A stretch of 6,145 nucleotides of DNA from Chlamydiota bacterium. Lineage in GTDB: Bacteria > Chlamydiota > Chlamydiia > Chlamydiales > Rhabdochlamydiaceae. A program made the position numbers and the translations under genes. How positions within the stretch are numbered: position 1 is the first letter of the stretch; each line of letters starts with the position of its first letter. Shown piece after piece: positions 1 through 5,963 of this stretch. Under the pieces are notes generated by a model, which was given only the letters and a program-made list of their open reading frames with translations, ran no database searches and had not been told where the DNA came from. The stretch spans positions 1 to 6,145 of the forward strand of contig VGMB01000099.1 of assembly GCA_016866585.1 (NCBI GenBank), written 5' to 3'.

Positions 1-713
1 GATCCTGAATGGATCAATATATACGTTTGTCCTTGATGGATATTCCAATCAGAAGCTATACCCGGTAAAAATATCTGTTCTATTTCACCAATTTCTACAA
101 AATGATTTCCTGATCCTATTGTTCCTAGTTGTATTCGACCACGCCCTTTTGCAGTGTCTGATATCTTTGTCGGATCTGCACCAAAAATCACTCCGTGGCT
201 TTCCATCCTTGCTAGGTCTTCACTAAATCCATAACCTTCACCAATAGCCCACTTTGCGCCCATAGTCAAAAGTTCGTCATATTCATGGTTAGATATCGGC
301 CTTTTTCCCACATGACCTTTCCCGACACCTGAAGGAACATTTTTGTATATCTCTTGGATCAATTTTTGTTTGTCATTTTCAGATAGCTTTTTGAAATCAA
401 TTGGTGCTGTAGCAAGTCTTACTCCACAGTTGATATCATATCCCACACCACCGGGACTTATGACACCATGGTTTACATCCGTTGCGGCTACCCCTCCTAT
501 AGGGAATCCATAACCCCAGTGTATATCAGGCATAGCTATGCTATATCCAACAATTCCCGGAAGATAAGCTACATTTTTTACTTGGTTTATTGATTCTGTA
601 AGTTCTTGTTCTTGCAGAAGTTCTTCTGATGCTATTACAAGACCTGGAACCTTCATCCCTTTTTCTTGGGGAATTTCATATGCGCATGGTCCTATTTTCT
701 TTCTGTCAAACAT
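1..713 (-). CDS. rtcB: RtcB 3'-phosphate/5'-hydroxyl RNA ligase, N-terminal part (runs off left edge)
   Basis: RtcB joins RNA ends carrying 2',3'-cyclic phosphate or 3'-phosphate to 5'-hydroxyl ends, using GTP and Mn2+, in RNA repair or tRNA splicing. I translated the minus strand from ATG at 713-711: 237 full codons are present and the frame stays open to base 1. Family motifs are clear: PDIHWGYGFPIGG near residues 62-74, PGGVGYDINCGVR at 87-99 with metal-binding candidates D93 and C96, GSGNHFVE at 200-207 with N203 and H204, and HSG at 235-237, the start of the HSGSRG motif. The guanylylated histidine lies in the missing C-terminal half. Residue spacing fits the roughly 480-residue class, so about half is present. 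The start overlaps the upstream stop by 8 bases (ATGTTTGA), and a GGGAG at 728-724 lies 10 bases upstream, which suggests translational coupling to the 2H-archease gene. Confidence 0.97.
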   Translation of the reverse strand, partial: MFDRKKIGPCAYEIPQEKGMKVPGLVIASEELLQEQELTESINQVKNVAYLPGIVGYSIAMPDIHWGYGFPIGGVAATDVNHGVISPGGVGYDINCGVRLATAPIDFKKLSENDKQKLIQEIYKNVPSGVGKGHVGKRPISNHEYDELLTMGAKWAIGEGYGFSEDLARMESHGVIFGADPTKISDTAKGRGRIQLGTIGSGNHFVEIGEIEQIFLPGIASDWNIHQGQTYILIHSG

Positions 714-1497
714 CTATGATCATCTCCCATTCTAAAAAGTCGGTTTTTTTCTCTAGCGTTCCGTGATAGCTTATCGCTTTAATAGGACTGCCAATTTCTT
801 CATCAACTTTGCTTATCATTTTGTTAAGAAAAAGTTTTACTTGGTTTAAATCTATCGGTTCTGATGGGGTTATATATGGAATAAGCTCGGGAAATTTGGT
901 TGCAAGTGCTATTTGAGCATTACTCAAGAGTTCCTTTAGATCGTATCCTCGTATCAAAAAACCAAAGTCGGCAGTATGCTCTATTTCCTCATAAGGAGGC
1001 GTGAAGGGGATGCTCCAAAGCGGTTCGTATACAAGGTTACCTACGCTTTCATAAAGATGTAAATTTTTACAAATTACAGTTGTCTCTTTAAACCATTGAA
1101 TCCATTCTTCTTTGTCAAAAGGGTTCCTGCTTAGGCTTACATGAGGGTAAAAAGGACGTTTATCAATAGAAAATCCATTTTCTTGGAGCCATTGAACAAT
1201 TATTTGTCTTCCTTCAAAAAAATATGGCGGAAGGTTCTCAATTTTTAGTGCCACGACTCGTGAGATGTTTTCAGGAAGAAAAAGCAGTTTTTTTGCTAGG
1301 CCACACGGAGCTATCTTGCCCAAAGCACTCTGAAAAAATTCTGGTGAGGCCAACGCAGGGGTTAATTTGCAATCGCCAAGAAATGCTAATGTTAGATGTA
1401 ATGGATATATAGATCTTCCTCTGGGAAAGGTTTCAGAATAGGAGGTGGAACACTCCCACGCAATAAATAACCGCTTTAATTCAGATTGTTTTGTCAT
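706..1497 (-). CDS. Fusion protein: 2H phosphoesterase/2'-5' RNA ligase domain + compact archease domain
   Basis: Two RNA-repair domains sit in one 263-residue protein. Residues about 8-165 form a 2H (LigT/ThpR-like) domain with both histidine motifs, HLTL at 34-37 and HVSL at 119-122; family members make or open 2'-5' linkages or hydrolyse 2',3'-cyclic phosphates. Residues about 168-263 resemble archease, the protein that promotes RtcB guanylylation: HTAD at 174-177, IKAISYH at 239-245 and a terminal Asp (D262) match the family's conserved ends, including likely metal-binding aspartates. The archease part is about 96 residues, against roughly 130-145 in stand-alone proteins as I recall them, and appears to lack the central strands between HTAD and the KAISYH motif. 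The gene is first in an operon with rtcB. The ATG at 1497 has no good Shine-Dalgarno; it follows an A-run overlapped by a mini-ORF. The domain calls are firm; the activity of the fusion is inferred. Confidence 0.9.
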   Translation of the reverse strand: MTKQSELKRLFIAWECSTSYSETFPRGRSIYPLHLTLAFLGDCKLTPALASPEFFQSALGKIAPCGLAKKLLFLPENISRVVALKIENLPPYFFEGRQIIVQWLQENGFSIDKRPFYPHVSLSRNPFDKEEWIQWFKETTVICKNLHLYESVGNLVYEPLWSIPFTPPYEEIEHTADFGFLIRGYDLKELLSNAQIALATKFPELIPYITPSEPIDLNQVKLFLNKMISKVDEEIGSPIKAISYHGTLEKKTDFLEWEMIIDV

Positions 1498-1511
1498 TTT
1501 TTTTTAATCAT
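1494..1511 (-). other. Five-codon upstream mini-ORF overlapping the 2H-archease start (ATGA)
   Basis: On the minus strand an ATG at 1511-1509 opens a five-codon reading frame (Met-Ile-Lys-Lys-Lys). Its TGA (1496-1494) overlaps the ATG (1497-1495) of the fusion gene in the form ATGA. The three Lys codons are an unbroken run of nine A residues. No Shine-Dalgarno is evident for either start, so whether the mini-ORF is translated is unknown. ATGA overlaps are a common layout for translational coupling, which is the only functional suggestion. Confidence 0.3.
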
Positions 1512-1565
1512 CTTGAGTATTAATTTTTATATATATATAGCAAAAAATTAAGCAAGGTGAAATTC
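1498..1565. promoter_or_regulatory. Divergent promoter region with (TA)6 tract
   Basis: This 68-bp gap must drive the minus-strand RNA-repair operon and the plus-strand cNMP-CPBP gene. A (TA)6 run lies at 1528-1539. On the plus strand TTGAGT (1513-1518) stands 17 bases before TATAGC (1536-1541), a reasonable sigma70-like match that would give a leader of about 18 bases. On the minus strand TTGCTT (1555-1550) stands 16 bases before TATATA (1533-1528), a weaker match. The two candidate -10 elements overlap within the TA tract, so the promoters would be back to back and probably mutually exclusive. This is assigned by pattern only. Confidence 0.5.
1555..1560 (+). promoter_or_regulatory. Ribosome binding site that decides the cNMP-CPBP start
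   Basis: AGGTGA at 1555-1560 lies 5 bases before ATG at 1566. An in-frame GTG at 1557 sits inside this Shine-Dalgarno and has no site of its own, so the ATG at 1566 is the better start; the GTG start would add only three residues. Confidence 0.8.
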
Positions 1566-2735
1566 ATGATAGACGATCGATTCCGTAGATTATCTTTTTT
1601 TAAAGATTTAAATGATGAAGAGTTTCAAGAAATATCCAAAGTATCTCAGCATATGGATCTGAAAAATCAAGAGATCTTGTTTAATGAAGGAGATGTAGCT
1701 TCTGATCTCTATTTGATCACAGAAGGTGTTATAGATCTATTTTCTTGGGATAAGGAACTGAAAAAAAATTTAAGATTAGGTTATGTTCGTCAAGGTGAGA
1801 CTCTTGGCGAGATATCTTTAGTAATCAACACAGGAAGGTCGGCTACTGCCATAGCCTCCACAGATTGCAAGTTAATCAAAATACCGTTTTATGTTTTATC
1901 TGGTATTTTAGATCGAGAAAAGAAAATGGCTCCTTTGCTATATGAAAAATCCGTTTTGTTAATCAATAGGCTTAAATGGATGAACACTTATGTTGTTCAT
2001 TCTCTTAAAAAAGAAATACAACATGAGAAAGTTAGGAATAAATTTGGCAAGTTCTTTATTGCCTTGATTAGCTGTATTTGTTTTTTTGTGTTTGCCATTT
2101 CTATTTTGGCTGATTTAGTCAAAAACGTTTCTGACTCTTCTTACGTCAGTATTCCTTTGGAAATGGCGTTTGTGCTTTTTGTTCTTCTAATTACAGATTT
2201 TTCTGAGGTGCCTTTATCAGAGTTAGGTATCACTACTAAAAAATGGAAAAAAGCCTTATTCGATGGTCTGGTTATTACTATTCCTGTTGCCGGGTCTGTA
2301 ATTTTACTTACCAAGTGGTTGTTAATGAAATATGTGGCAAGTTTTGCAACAATGCCTTTTTTTCAGCCTTTTGATTTGATTTTAAACCCAAATGATAAAA
2401 ATTGGCTTTACTGGATCAAATCTAATCTAATTTACGTTCTTGTTGGCGTTCCTCTTCAAGAGTTCATAGTTCGAGGCTCTATACAAGGTAATCTAGAAAA
2501 GTTCTTTTCAGGAAAATATAAGGTTCTAATCTCTATATTTGTATCAAATTTGGTTTTTGCGACACTCCATATTTTTATTTCGACTACCGTGGCTTTACTG
2601 GTATTTGTTGCCGGAGTTTATATCGGATGGATATACTCTAGAACACATAACTTATTGAGCGCTTGCCTTGCTCACGCTTTTATTGGGGTTTTTAGCCTTT
2701 CGATAGTAGGGTTTACTAATTTGTCAGTGCCTTAA
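1566..2735 (+). CDS. Cyclic nucleotide-binding domain fused to CPBP (CAAX protease-like) membrane domain
   Basis: This 389-residue protein likely senses a cyclic nucleotide in the cytoplasm and passes the signal to a membrane domain. Residues about 5-125 are a cNMP-binding fold: a phosphate-binding cassette runs from G77-E78 through G81-E82 to R91-S-A-T, keeping the key Glu and Arg of the CAP family. A charged linker (about 130-160) leads to several membrane segments from about 164 to the end. The C-terminal half resembles CPBP/CAAX-protease proteins: Q298-E-F-I-V-R303 stands where EExxxR is expected, FATLH at 331-335 matches FxxxH, and H370-A-F-I-G374 stands where HxxxN is expected. The first Glu is Gln and the Asn is Gly, so proteolytic activity is doubtful, although the family includes non-protease members. 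It is transcribed divergently from the RNA-repair operon; a functional link is unproven. I start at ATG 1566 because AGGTGA lies 5 bases upstream. Confidence 0.88.
   Translation: MIDDRFRRLSFFKDLNDEEFQEISKVSQHMDLKNQEILFNEGDVASDLYLITEGVIDLFSWDKELKKNLRLGYVRQGETLGEISLVINTGRSATAIASTDCKLIKIPFYVLSGILDREKKMAPLLYEKSVLLINRLKWMNTYVVHSLKKEIQHEKVRNKFGKFFIALISCICFFVFAISILADLVKNVSDSSYVSIPLEMAFVLFVLLITDFSEVPLSELGITTKKWKKALFDGLVITIPVAGSVILLTKWLLMKYVASFATMPFFQPFDLILNPNDKNWLYWIKSNLIYVLVGVPLQEFIVRGSIQGNLEKFFSGKYKVLISIFVSNLVFATLHIFISTTVALLVFVAGVYIGWIYSRTHNLLSACLAHAFIGVFSLSIVGFTNLSVP
2732..2735. other. Shared palindromic TTAA ending two convergent genes
   Basis: The plus-strand cNMP-CPBP gene stops with TAA at 2733-2735 and the minus-strand phosphatase stops with TAA at 2734-2732. 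The genes therefore overlap tail to tail by four bases with no spacer for a terminator. Confidence 0.95.
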
Positions 2736-3322
2736 CCATTGATGAAGTATTGCAAGTCGATACCTTTGTTTGTCACCAAGCAATGCAGCATGGCTCCATT
2801 ATTTATAGTCTTGTCTTTTGGAAAACTTTCGTCTAAATGCAAAAGAAAGGACTTGATAACTGCCCCGTGGCTTGCAATCAGTACGGTCTCATTCGGTTGT
2901 TCTTTTGCAATTTTAAATATCTCTTTGGAAACTCTTGTAAAAACGTCTGCAAAGCTCTCCATCGATGGATGATGTTTATAATGAATAAAGGTGTTATGTG
3001 CCAAATGATAAGGTAGTTCCTTGGCATAAGCATCCCAGGAAGTTCCTTCTAAAATCCCTAAATCACGCTCTACAAGCTTATCACTGTATTTTAGCTCTAT
3101 GTTTCTGCCTTGTATCGCTAATTGAGCTGTCTCGATTGCTCTATGCAGAGTAGACGAGTAGGCTATCGTAAAGTCAATATCTACTAGCTTTTTTTGTAAA
3201 AGTCTTGCTTGGTTTCTTCCTGTCTCATTAAGGGGTATATCAGTTCGTCCTTGCATTTTTCCTTCTAGGTTCCAGTCTGTTTCCCCATGTCGAACAAGAA
3301 TGATCTTCGTTTTTGTATCCAT
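2732..3322 (-). CDS. Histidine phosphatase (phosphoglycerate mutase-like) family protein
   Basis: This 196-residue protein belongs to the branch-1 histidine phosphatases, cytoplasmic enzymes that remove or move phosphate through a phospho-histidine. The complete catalytic set is visible: R11-H12-G13-E14 (nucleophile H12), R61 in the STLHRAIETAQ segment, E85 in VERDLGILEG, and H152 in ASHGA. The length of about 200 residues fits small phosphatases such as GpmB- or CobC-like proteins, but the substrate cannot be assigned, since family members act on sugar phosphates, alpha-ribazole phosphate, nucleotides or proteins. The ATG at 3322-3320 has a good GGAG (3333-3330) 7 bases upstream. The gene is alone on its strand. 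Its stop TAA lies in the TTAA that also ends the convergent cNMP-CPBP gene, so no intergenic terminator separates them. Confidence 0.93.
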   Translation of the reverse strand: MDTKTKIILVRHGETDWNLEGKMQGRTDIPLNETGRNQARLLQKKLVDIDFTIAYSSTLHRAIETAQLAIQGRNIELKYSDKLVERDLGILEGTSWDAYAKELPYHLAHNTFIHYKHHPSMESFADVFTRVSKEIFKIAKEQPNETVLIASHGAVIKSFLLHLDESFPKDKTINNGAMLHCLVTNKGIDLQYFING

Positions 3323-3474
3323 ACTATTTCTCCGATTAATTAAATGATTTTATAGATATTTTGTATTTTTTTAAACTGAGAATTAATAATCTTTTGTTAA
3401 TTAGTTTTATCGAAGTCTTGAAAATATTGCCTTCTTATGCAAAATGAAAATTTGAATTTCTTGCAGGCGGATAT
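3323..3474. promoter_or_regulatory. AT-rich divergent intergenic region between phosphatase and epimerase genes
   Basis: These 152 bases separate the minus-strand phosphatase from the plus-strand epimerase, so promoters for both should lie here. The stretch is very AT-rich with T-runs. A TTGAAA at 3418-3423 resembles a -35 element, and CAAAAT at 3440-3445 lies 16 bases on as a poor -10. I see no convincing pair on the minus strand. AGGCGG at 3465-3470, 4 bases before ATG 3475, serves as the Shine-Dalgarno of the epimerase gene. No open reading frame or hairpin of note is present. Confidence 0.4.
3330..3333 (-). promoter_or_regulatory. Shine-Dalgarno of the histidine phosphatase gene
   Basis: GGAG on the minus strand (3333-3330) sits 7 bases before the ATG at 3322, which supports that start. 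Confidence 0.75.
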
Positions 3475-4554
3475 ATGTCGATAGATAGAGATATAGTACT
3501 GATTACAGGTGTTACAGGTAAAATTGGTTTTCGATTATCAGAAAAATTAACCGACTATTTTCAAGTCGTAGGTTTTGATGTTTTTCTTTCAAATTATGTG
3601 CCTGGTGTAGATGTTATCGGTGTGGATATCTCCTCTGAAGAAAGTATAGACGATGCATTAAATGTTGTTTCTGAAAAATACGGTCGAAAGATAGCTTCGG
3701 TGATTCATTTAGCATCTTACTTTAATCCTATGGGGGGTAATTGGAGCTACTATCAAAAGACCACAATCGAGGGAACAGAAAAACTATTTAGAGGATTAAG
3801 AAAGCATAATTTTGAGGTTGAACAGTTTGTGTTTTTAAGCACTCTTCATGTTCATGCCAGCTGTAAAAGTGGAGATAAAATTGATGAAAATTCTCCAATC
3901 TTTCCAAAATGGAACTATCCTAAGTCAAAAGTCCTAACAGAGGACATGATCCATAGAATGCAAGGTGACATACCAAGCGTTATTTTCAGAGTCGGAGGAG
4001 TTTACGATAATAAATGTCATTGCCCAGCATTATCGAATCAAATCCAAAGAATATATGAAAACAGAATGGACGGGCATATTTTTACCGGCAATATTCATCA
4101 TGGCGACTCGTATATACATATTGATGATCTGACTGAAGCCGTCTGCATAGCTATAAATAAAAGAAAGGAACTTCCTCATGATTTGGTCTTACTTGCAGGG
4201 GAGGACGAAGTTTACAGCTATGATAGATTGCAAAGAGAGATCGCTAAAAGTCTTTTTGATAAAGATTGGAAAACATTTTCTATTCCAAAAGGTGTTGCAA
4301 AGCTTGCTTTATGGATACAGAACAAGGTTCCTATTTTTTCTAGAAGTTTTGTTCAGCCATGGATGATAGATATTGCTGATGATCACTTCGAGATAGACTC
4401 CTCAAGGATTAAAAAGGTTCTTGGATGGTCTCCCAAGCATAAACTTATTGATATAATCCCTTACTGGGTAGAGCAGCTTGTTAGCGATCCTATTTCTTGG
4501 TATGAAGAAAATAATTTAAAACCAAGAGAAAAAATTGCTAAGGAGCTTTTATAA
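3475..4554 (+). CDS. NAD(P)-dependent epimerase/dehydratase, extended SDR family
   Basis: This 359-residue cytoplasmic oxidoreductase acts on a nucleotide sugar or other unknown metabolite. It shows the extended-SDR layout: the Rossmann motif TGVTGKIG at 11-18, an acidic residue ending strand 2 (D35, favouring NAD over NADP), a HLAS segment at 78-81, the catalytic Ser/Thr region FLSTLH at 120-125, Y148-P-K-S-K152 as the YxxxK dyad, and an IHIDDL segment at 214-219 typical of this family. The C-terminal part (PWMIDIADDHFEID at 295-308, LGWSPKH at 316-322, then a DPISWYEENNL tail) matches, from memory, a subgroup often encoded beside SPW/VKOR-like membrane proteins, which is what follows here. 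ATG 3475 is preceded by AGGCGG. The stop codon abuts the next start, so the two genes are very likely cotranscribed. The substrate is unknown. Confidence 0.92.
   Translation: MSIDRDIVLITGVTGKIGFRLSEKLTDYFQVVGFDVFLSNYVPGVDVIGVDISSEESIDDALNVVSEKYGRKIASVIHLASYFNPMGGNWSYYQKTTIEGTEKLFRGLRKHNFEVEQFVFLSTLHVHASCKSGDKIDENSPIFPKWNYPKSKVLTEDMIHRMQGDIPSVIFRVGGVYDNKCHCPALSNQIQRIYENRMDGHIFTGNIHHGDSYIHIDDLTEAVCIAINKRKELPHDLVLLAGEDEVYSYDRLQREIAKSLFDKDWKTFSIPKGVAKLALWIQNKVPIFSRSFVQPWMIDIADDHFEIDSSRIKKVLGWSPKHKLIDIIPYWVEQLVSDPISWYEENNLKPREKIAKELL
4541..4545 (+). promoter_or_regulatory. Shine-Dalgarno for the GTG-started SPW/VKOR-like gene
   Basis: AGGAG at 4541-4545 lies inside the end of the epimerase gene, 9 bases before GTG 4555. 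The next in-frame ATG is about 100 codons later, past four membrane segments, so the GTG is the credible start. The stop TAA and GTG abut (TAAGTG), which favours coupled translation. Confidence 0.8.
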
Positions 4555-5772
4555 GTGGCAGAGGCGGATAGGAAAAGATGCATCTTTTTACTTTTTTTAG
4601 GGTGTTTACTTTTAATTTCTCCGCTTTGTTTTGGTTATTCATCTTCAAAGATAGGTATATCTGATAGTATTACGGGTTTGATCTTATTGCTAAATGCCGC
4701 AATCTCTTTATTCTATTTTAACTATAGAACTTTATTAATACTTTTTTTCGTAGGATTTTGGCTTCTATATTCTCCAATAAAATTTTGGGTAATAGATCCA
4801 TCCATATTTATAAGGGATACGTTGCTTGGATATTTTATTGTTTTCTTGGTTTTTCAGTTTGATAAAATGAATGCTGCAAGGGAACCTTTACCTATAAAGC
4901 ATATACAAAAAATCATGTTTTATCCTTCAGGTTGGGGGAGAAGGTATGCCTCTGCCTTATGTGCACTTCTGATTTGCTTAATCGGAAGCTATCTCGGATC
5001 GTACGAAGCTGGGTTTATAGATGCAATTTGGGACCCCATTTTCGGCTCTAATTCTGGTGATGTATTTTCTTTTGTTTCCGAAGACTATTTTGTGATATCG
5101 GAAAGTCATTTTTTTTCTTTTCTAGGATACGTAATATTTATTTTTTCATTTCAGGGTGATTCTAATAGATGGTTATTGAGACCTTGGTTGCCAATTTTAC
5201 AATTTCTTATATCGGCCTTTATTTTCTGTATTCTCATCTTTTTGATGATCGTAGTTTCTTCCTTCAATCACGCCTGGTCGATTTATAATTTGTCTATGGC
5301 AGTTGCTGCGTTTGGTATGGTTTTCCTTTCCGTAAATGAATTCATGACATCATTTTCACTTCTTATGTCGATTAAGAATTTTAATGATAGAAGAAGAGCA
5401 TTCTGGTGTGGTATAAAAGCTCCTTTTGTTGAAGTTATACCTACATGTAGATTAGGTCTCAGCTTTTCTTGTTCGACTCTCGCTATAGGCTTGGTTAGTC
5501 TTGTATTTTTGCTTGTGGTGCAGTGTTACTTCATAGATCAAAGTTTGGGGCATGCATGTGTTATCGCAGCATTGGTTATTATTTGTTCAAGTTTGATTTC
5601 TCTAAACTTGACATGCGCAAAGATTATTATTATTCCATCTATTGCATCATTTGCTTTGGCTTTCTCTCAGTTCTTTTTAGAATCTGAATCTAGACCTCTA
5701 GATCTTCTTATTAACCTTTATTCTTTTACGGTCATAGCTCTTAGCGTGATGGTGGTAAAAAAAAATATTTAA
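4555..5772 (+). CDS. SPW-repeat / VKOR-like integral membrane protein lacking the CxxC motif
   Basis: This 405-residue polytopic inner-membrane protein reads as three parts. Residues about 10-102 are two SPW-type repeats, each a pair of membrane helices with an S-P signature (LLLISPLCFGY at 18-28, FWLLYSPIKFW at 68-78). Residues about 120-272 match a VKOR-like core: YPSGW at 123-127, FIDAIWDPIFG at 154-164, then GDSNRW with RPW at 201-211 and a helix pair. Residues about 298-405 are four further hydrophobic segments that look like degenerate SPW repeats. VKOR enzymes reduce quinone and help form disulfides through a CxxC. In the related proteins I recall, the segment reads W-C-T-L-C; here W241 is followed by S242-I-Y-N245, and no C-x-x-C occurs anywhere among its 13 cysteines. 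Redox activity is therefore doubtful. It is cotranscribed with the epimerase. The architecture is assigned from remembered family sequences. Confidence 0.75.
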   Translation: MAEADRKRCIFLLFLGCLLLISPLCFGYSSSKIGISDSITGLILLLNAAISLFYFNYRTLLILFFVGFWLLYSPIKFWVIDPSIFIRDTLLGYFIVFLVFQFDKMNAAREPLPIKHIQKIMFYPSGWGRRYASALCALLICLIGSYLGSYEAGFIDAIWDPIFGSNSGDVFSFVSEDYFVISESHFFSFLGYVIFIFSFQGDSNRWLLRPWLPILQFLISAFIFCILIFLMIVVSSFNHAWSIYNLSMAVAAFGMVFLSVNEFMTSFSLLMSIKNFNDRRRAFWCGIKAPFVEVIPTCRLGLSFSCSTLAIGLVSLVFLLVVQCYFIDQSLGHACVIAALVIICSSLISLNLTCAKIIIIPSIASFALAFSQFFLESESRPLDLLINLYSFTVIALSVMVVKKNI

Positions 5773-5902
5773 GCGTTAATTTTAGCATGTGATTTTGGGA
5801 TTTCCGCATAATCGGATGGATATGTTTCATCTTGCTTTTAAAAAATATAAAAAAAAATAAGTTGCAATTTTCCCTATGAAAACCCCCTAGATAGATGCGT
5901 TT
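5773..5902. other. Non-coding AT-rich spacer after the SPW/VKOR-like gene
   Basis: No gene is credible here. The stretch has long A-runs (about 5839-5859) and a 4-bp inverted pair TCCG/CGGA at 5803-5816 that is not followed by a T-tract, so no clear intrinsic terminator for the upstream operon is visible. CCCCCTAG near 5884-5890 is an isolated C-run of unknown meaning. Confidence 0.5.
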
Positions 5903-5904
5903 AG

Positions 5905-5957
5905 AAAAAAAAAGAAAACAAAAAGATTTGCGATTAAATAACATGTTTTTGTATGTT
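5905..5957 (+). promoter_or_regulatory. Candidate strong promoter with UP-like A-tract, reading off the right edge
   Basis: An almost unbroken A-tract (5905-5926) lies directly upstream of TTGCGA (5928-5933), which is followed after 18 bases by TATGTT (5952-5957). Each hexamer matches the sigma70 consensus at four of six positions. A-tracts at this place act as UP elements in strong promoters such as those of rRNA operons. The start of transcription would be near 5964. The reading is inferred from pattern and position, and no gene on the plus strand follows within the window. Confidence 0.45.
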
Positions 5958-5963
5958 TATTGC

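Noticed and set aside
1224..1412. 62-codon plus-strand open frame opposite the 2H-archease gene
   Set aside because: It is antisense to a well-supported coding region with recognised motifs and has no family features.
1557..1559. GTG start for the cNMP-CPBP gene
   Set aside because: The GTG lies within the Shine-Dalgarno AGGTGA that serves ATG 1566 and has no site of its own.
2739..2972. 77-codon plus-strand open frame opposite the phosphatase gene
   Set aside because: It is antisense to the catalytic C-terminal half of the phosphatase and has no recognisable motif.
4178..4366. 62-codon plus-strand frame inside the epimerase gene
   Set aside because: It is an out-of-frame shadow within a gene whose motifs are intact.
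5803..5816. Intrinsic terminator from TCCG/CGGA after the SPW/VKOR-like gene
   Set aside because: The stem is only four pairs and no T-tract follows, so it does not meet the usual form.
5741..5944. 67-codon minus-strand open frame rich in Phe and Lys
   Set aside because: It is made from A-tracts read in reverse, has no family similarity or Shine-Dalgarno, overlaps the end of the SPW/VKOR-like gene and covers the candidate promoter.
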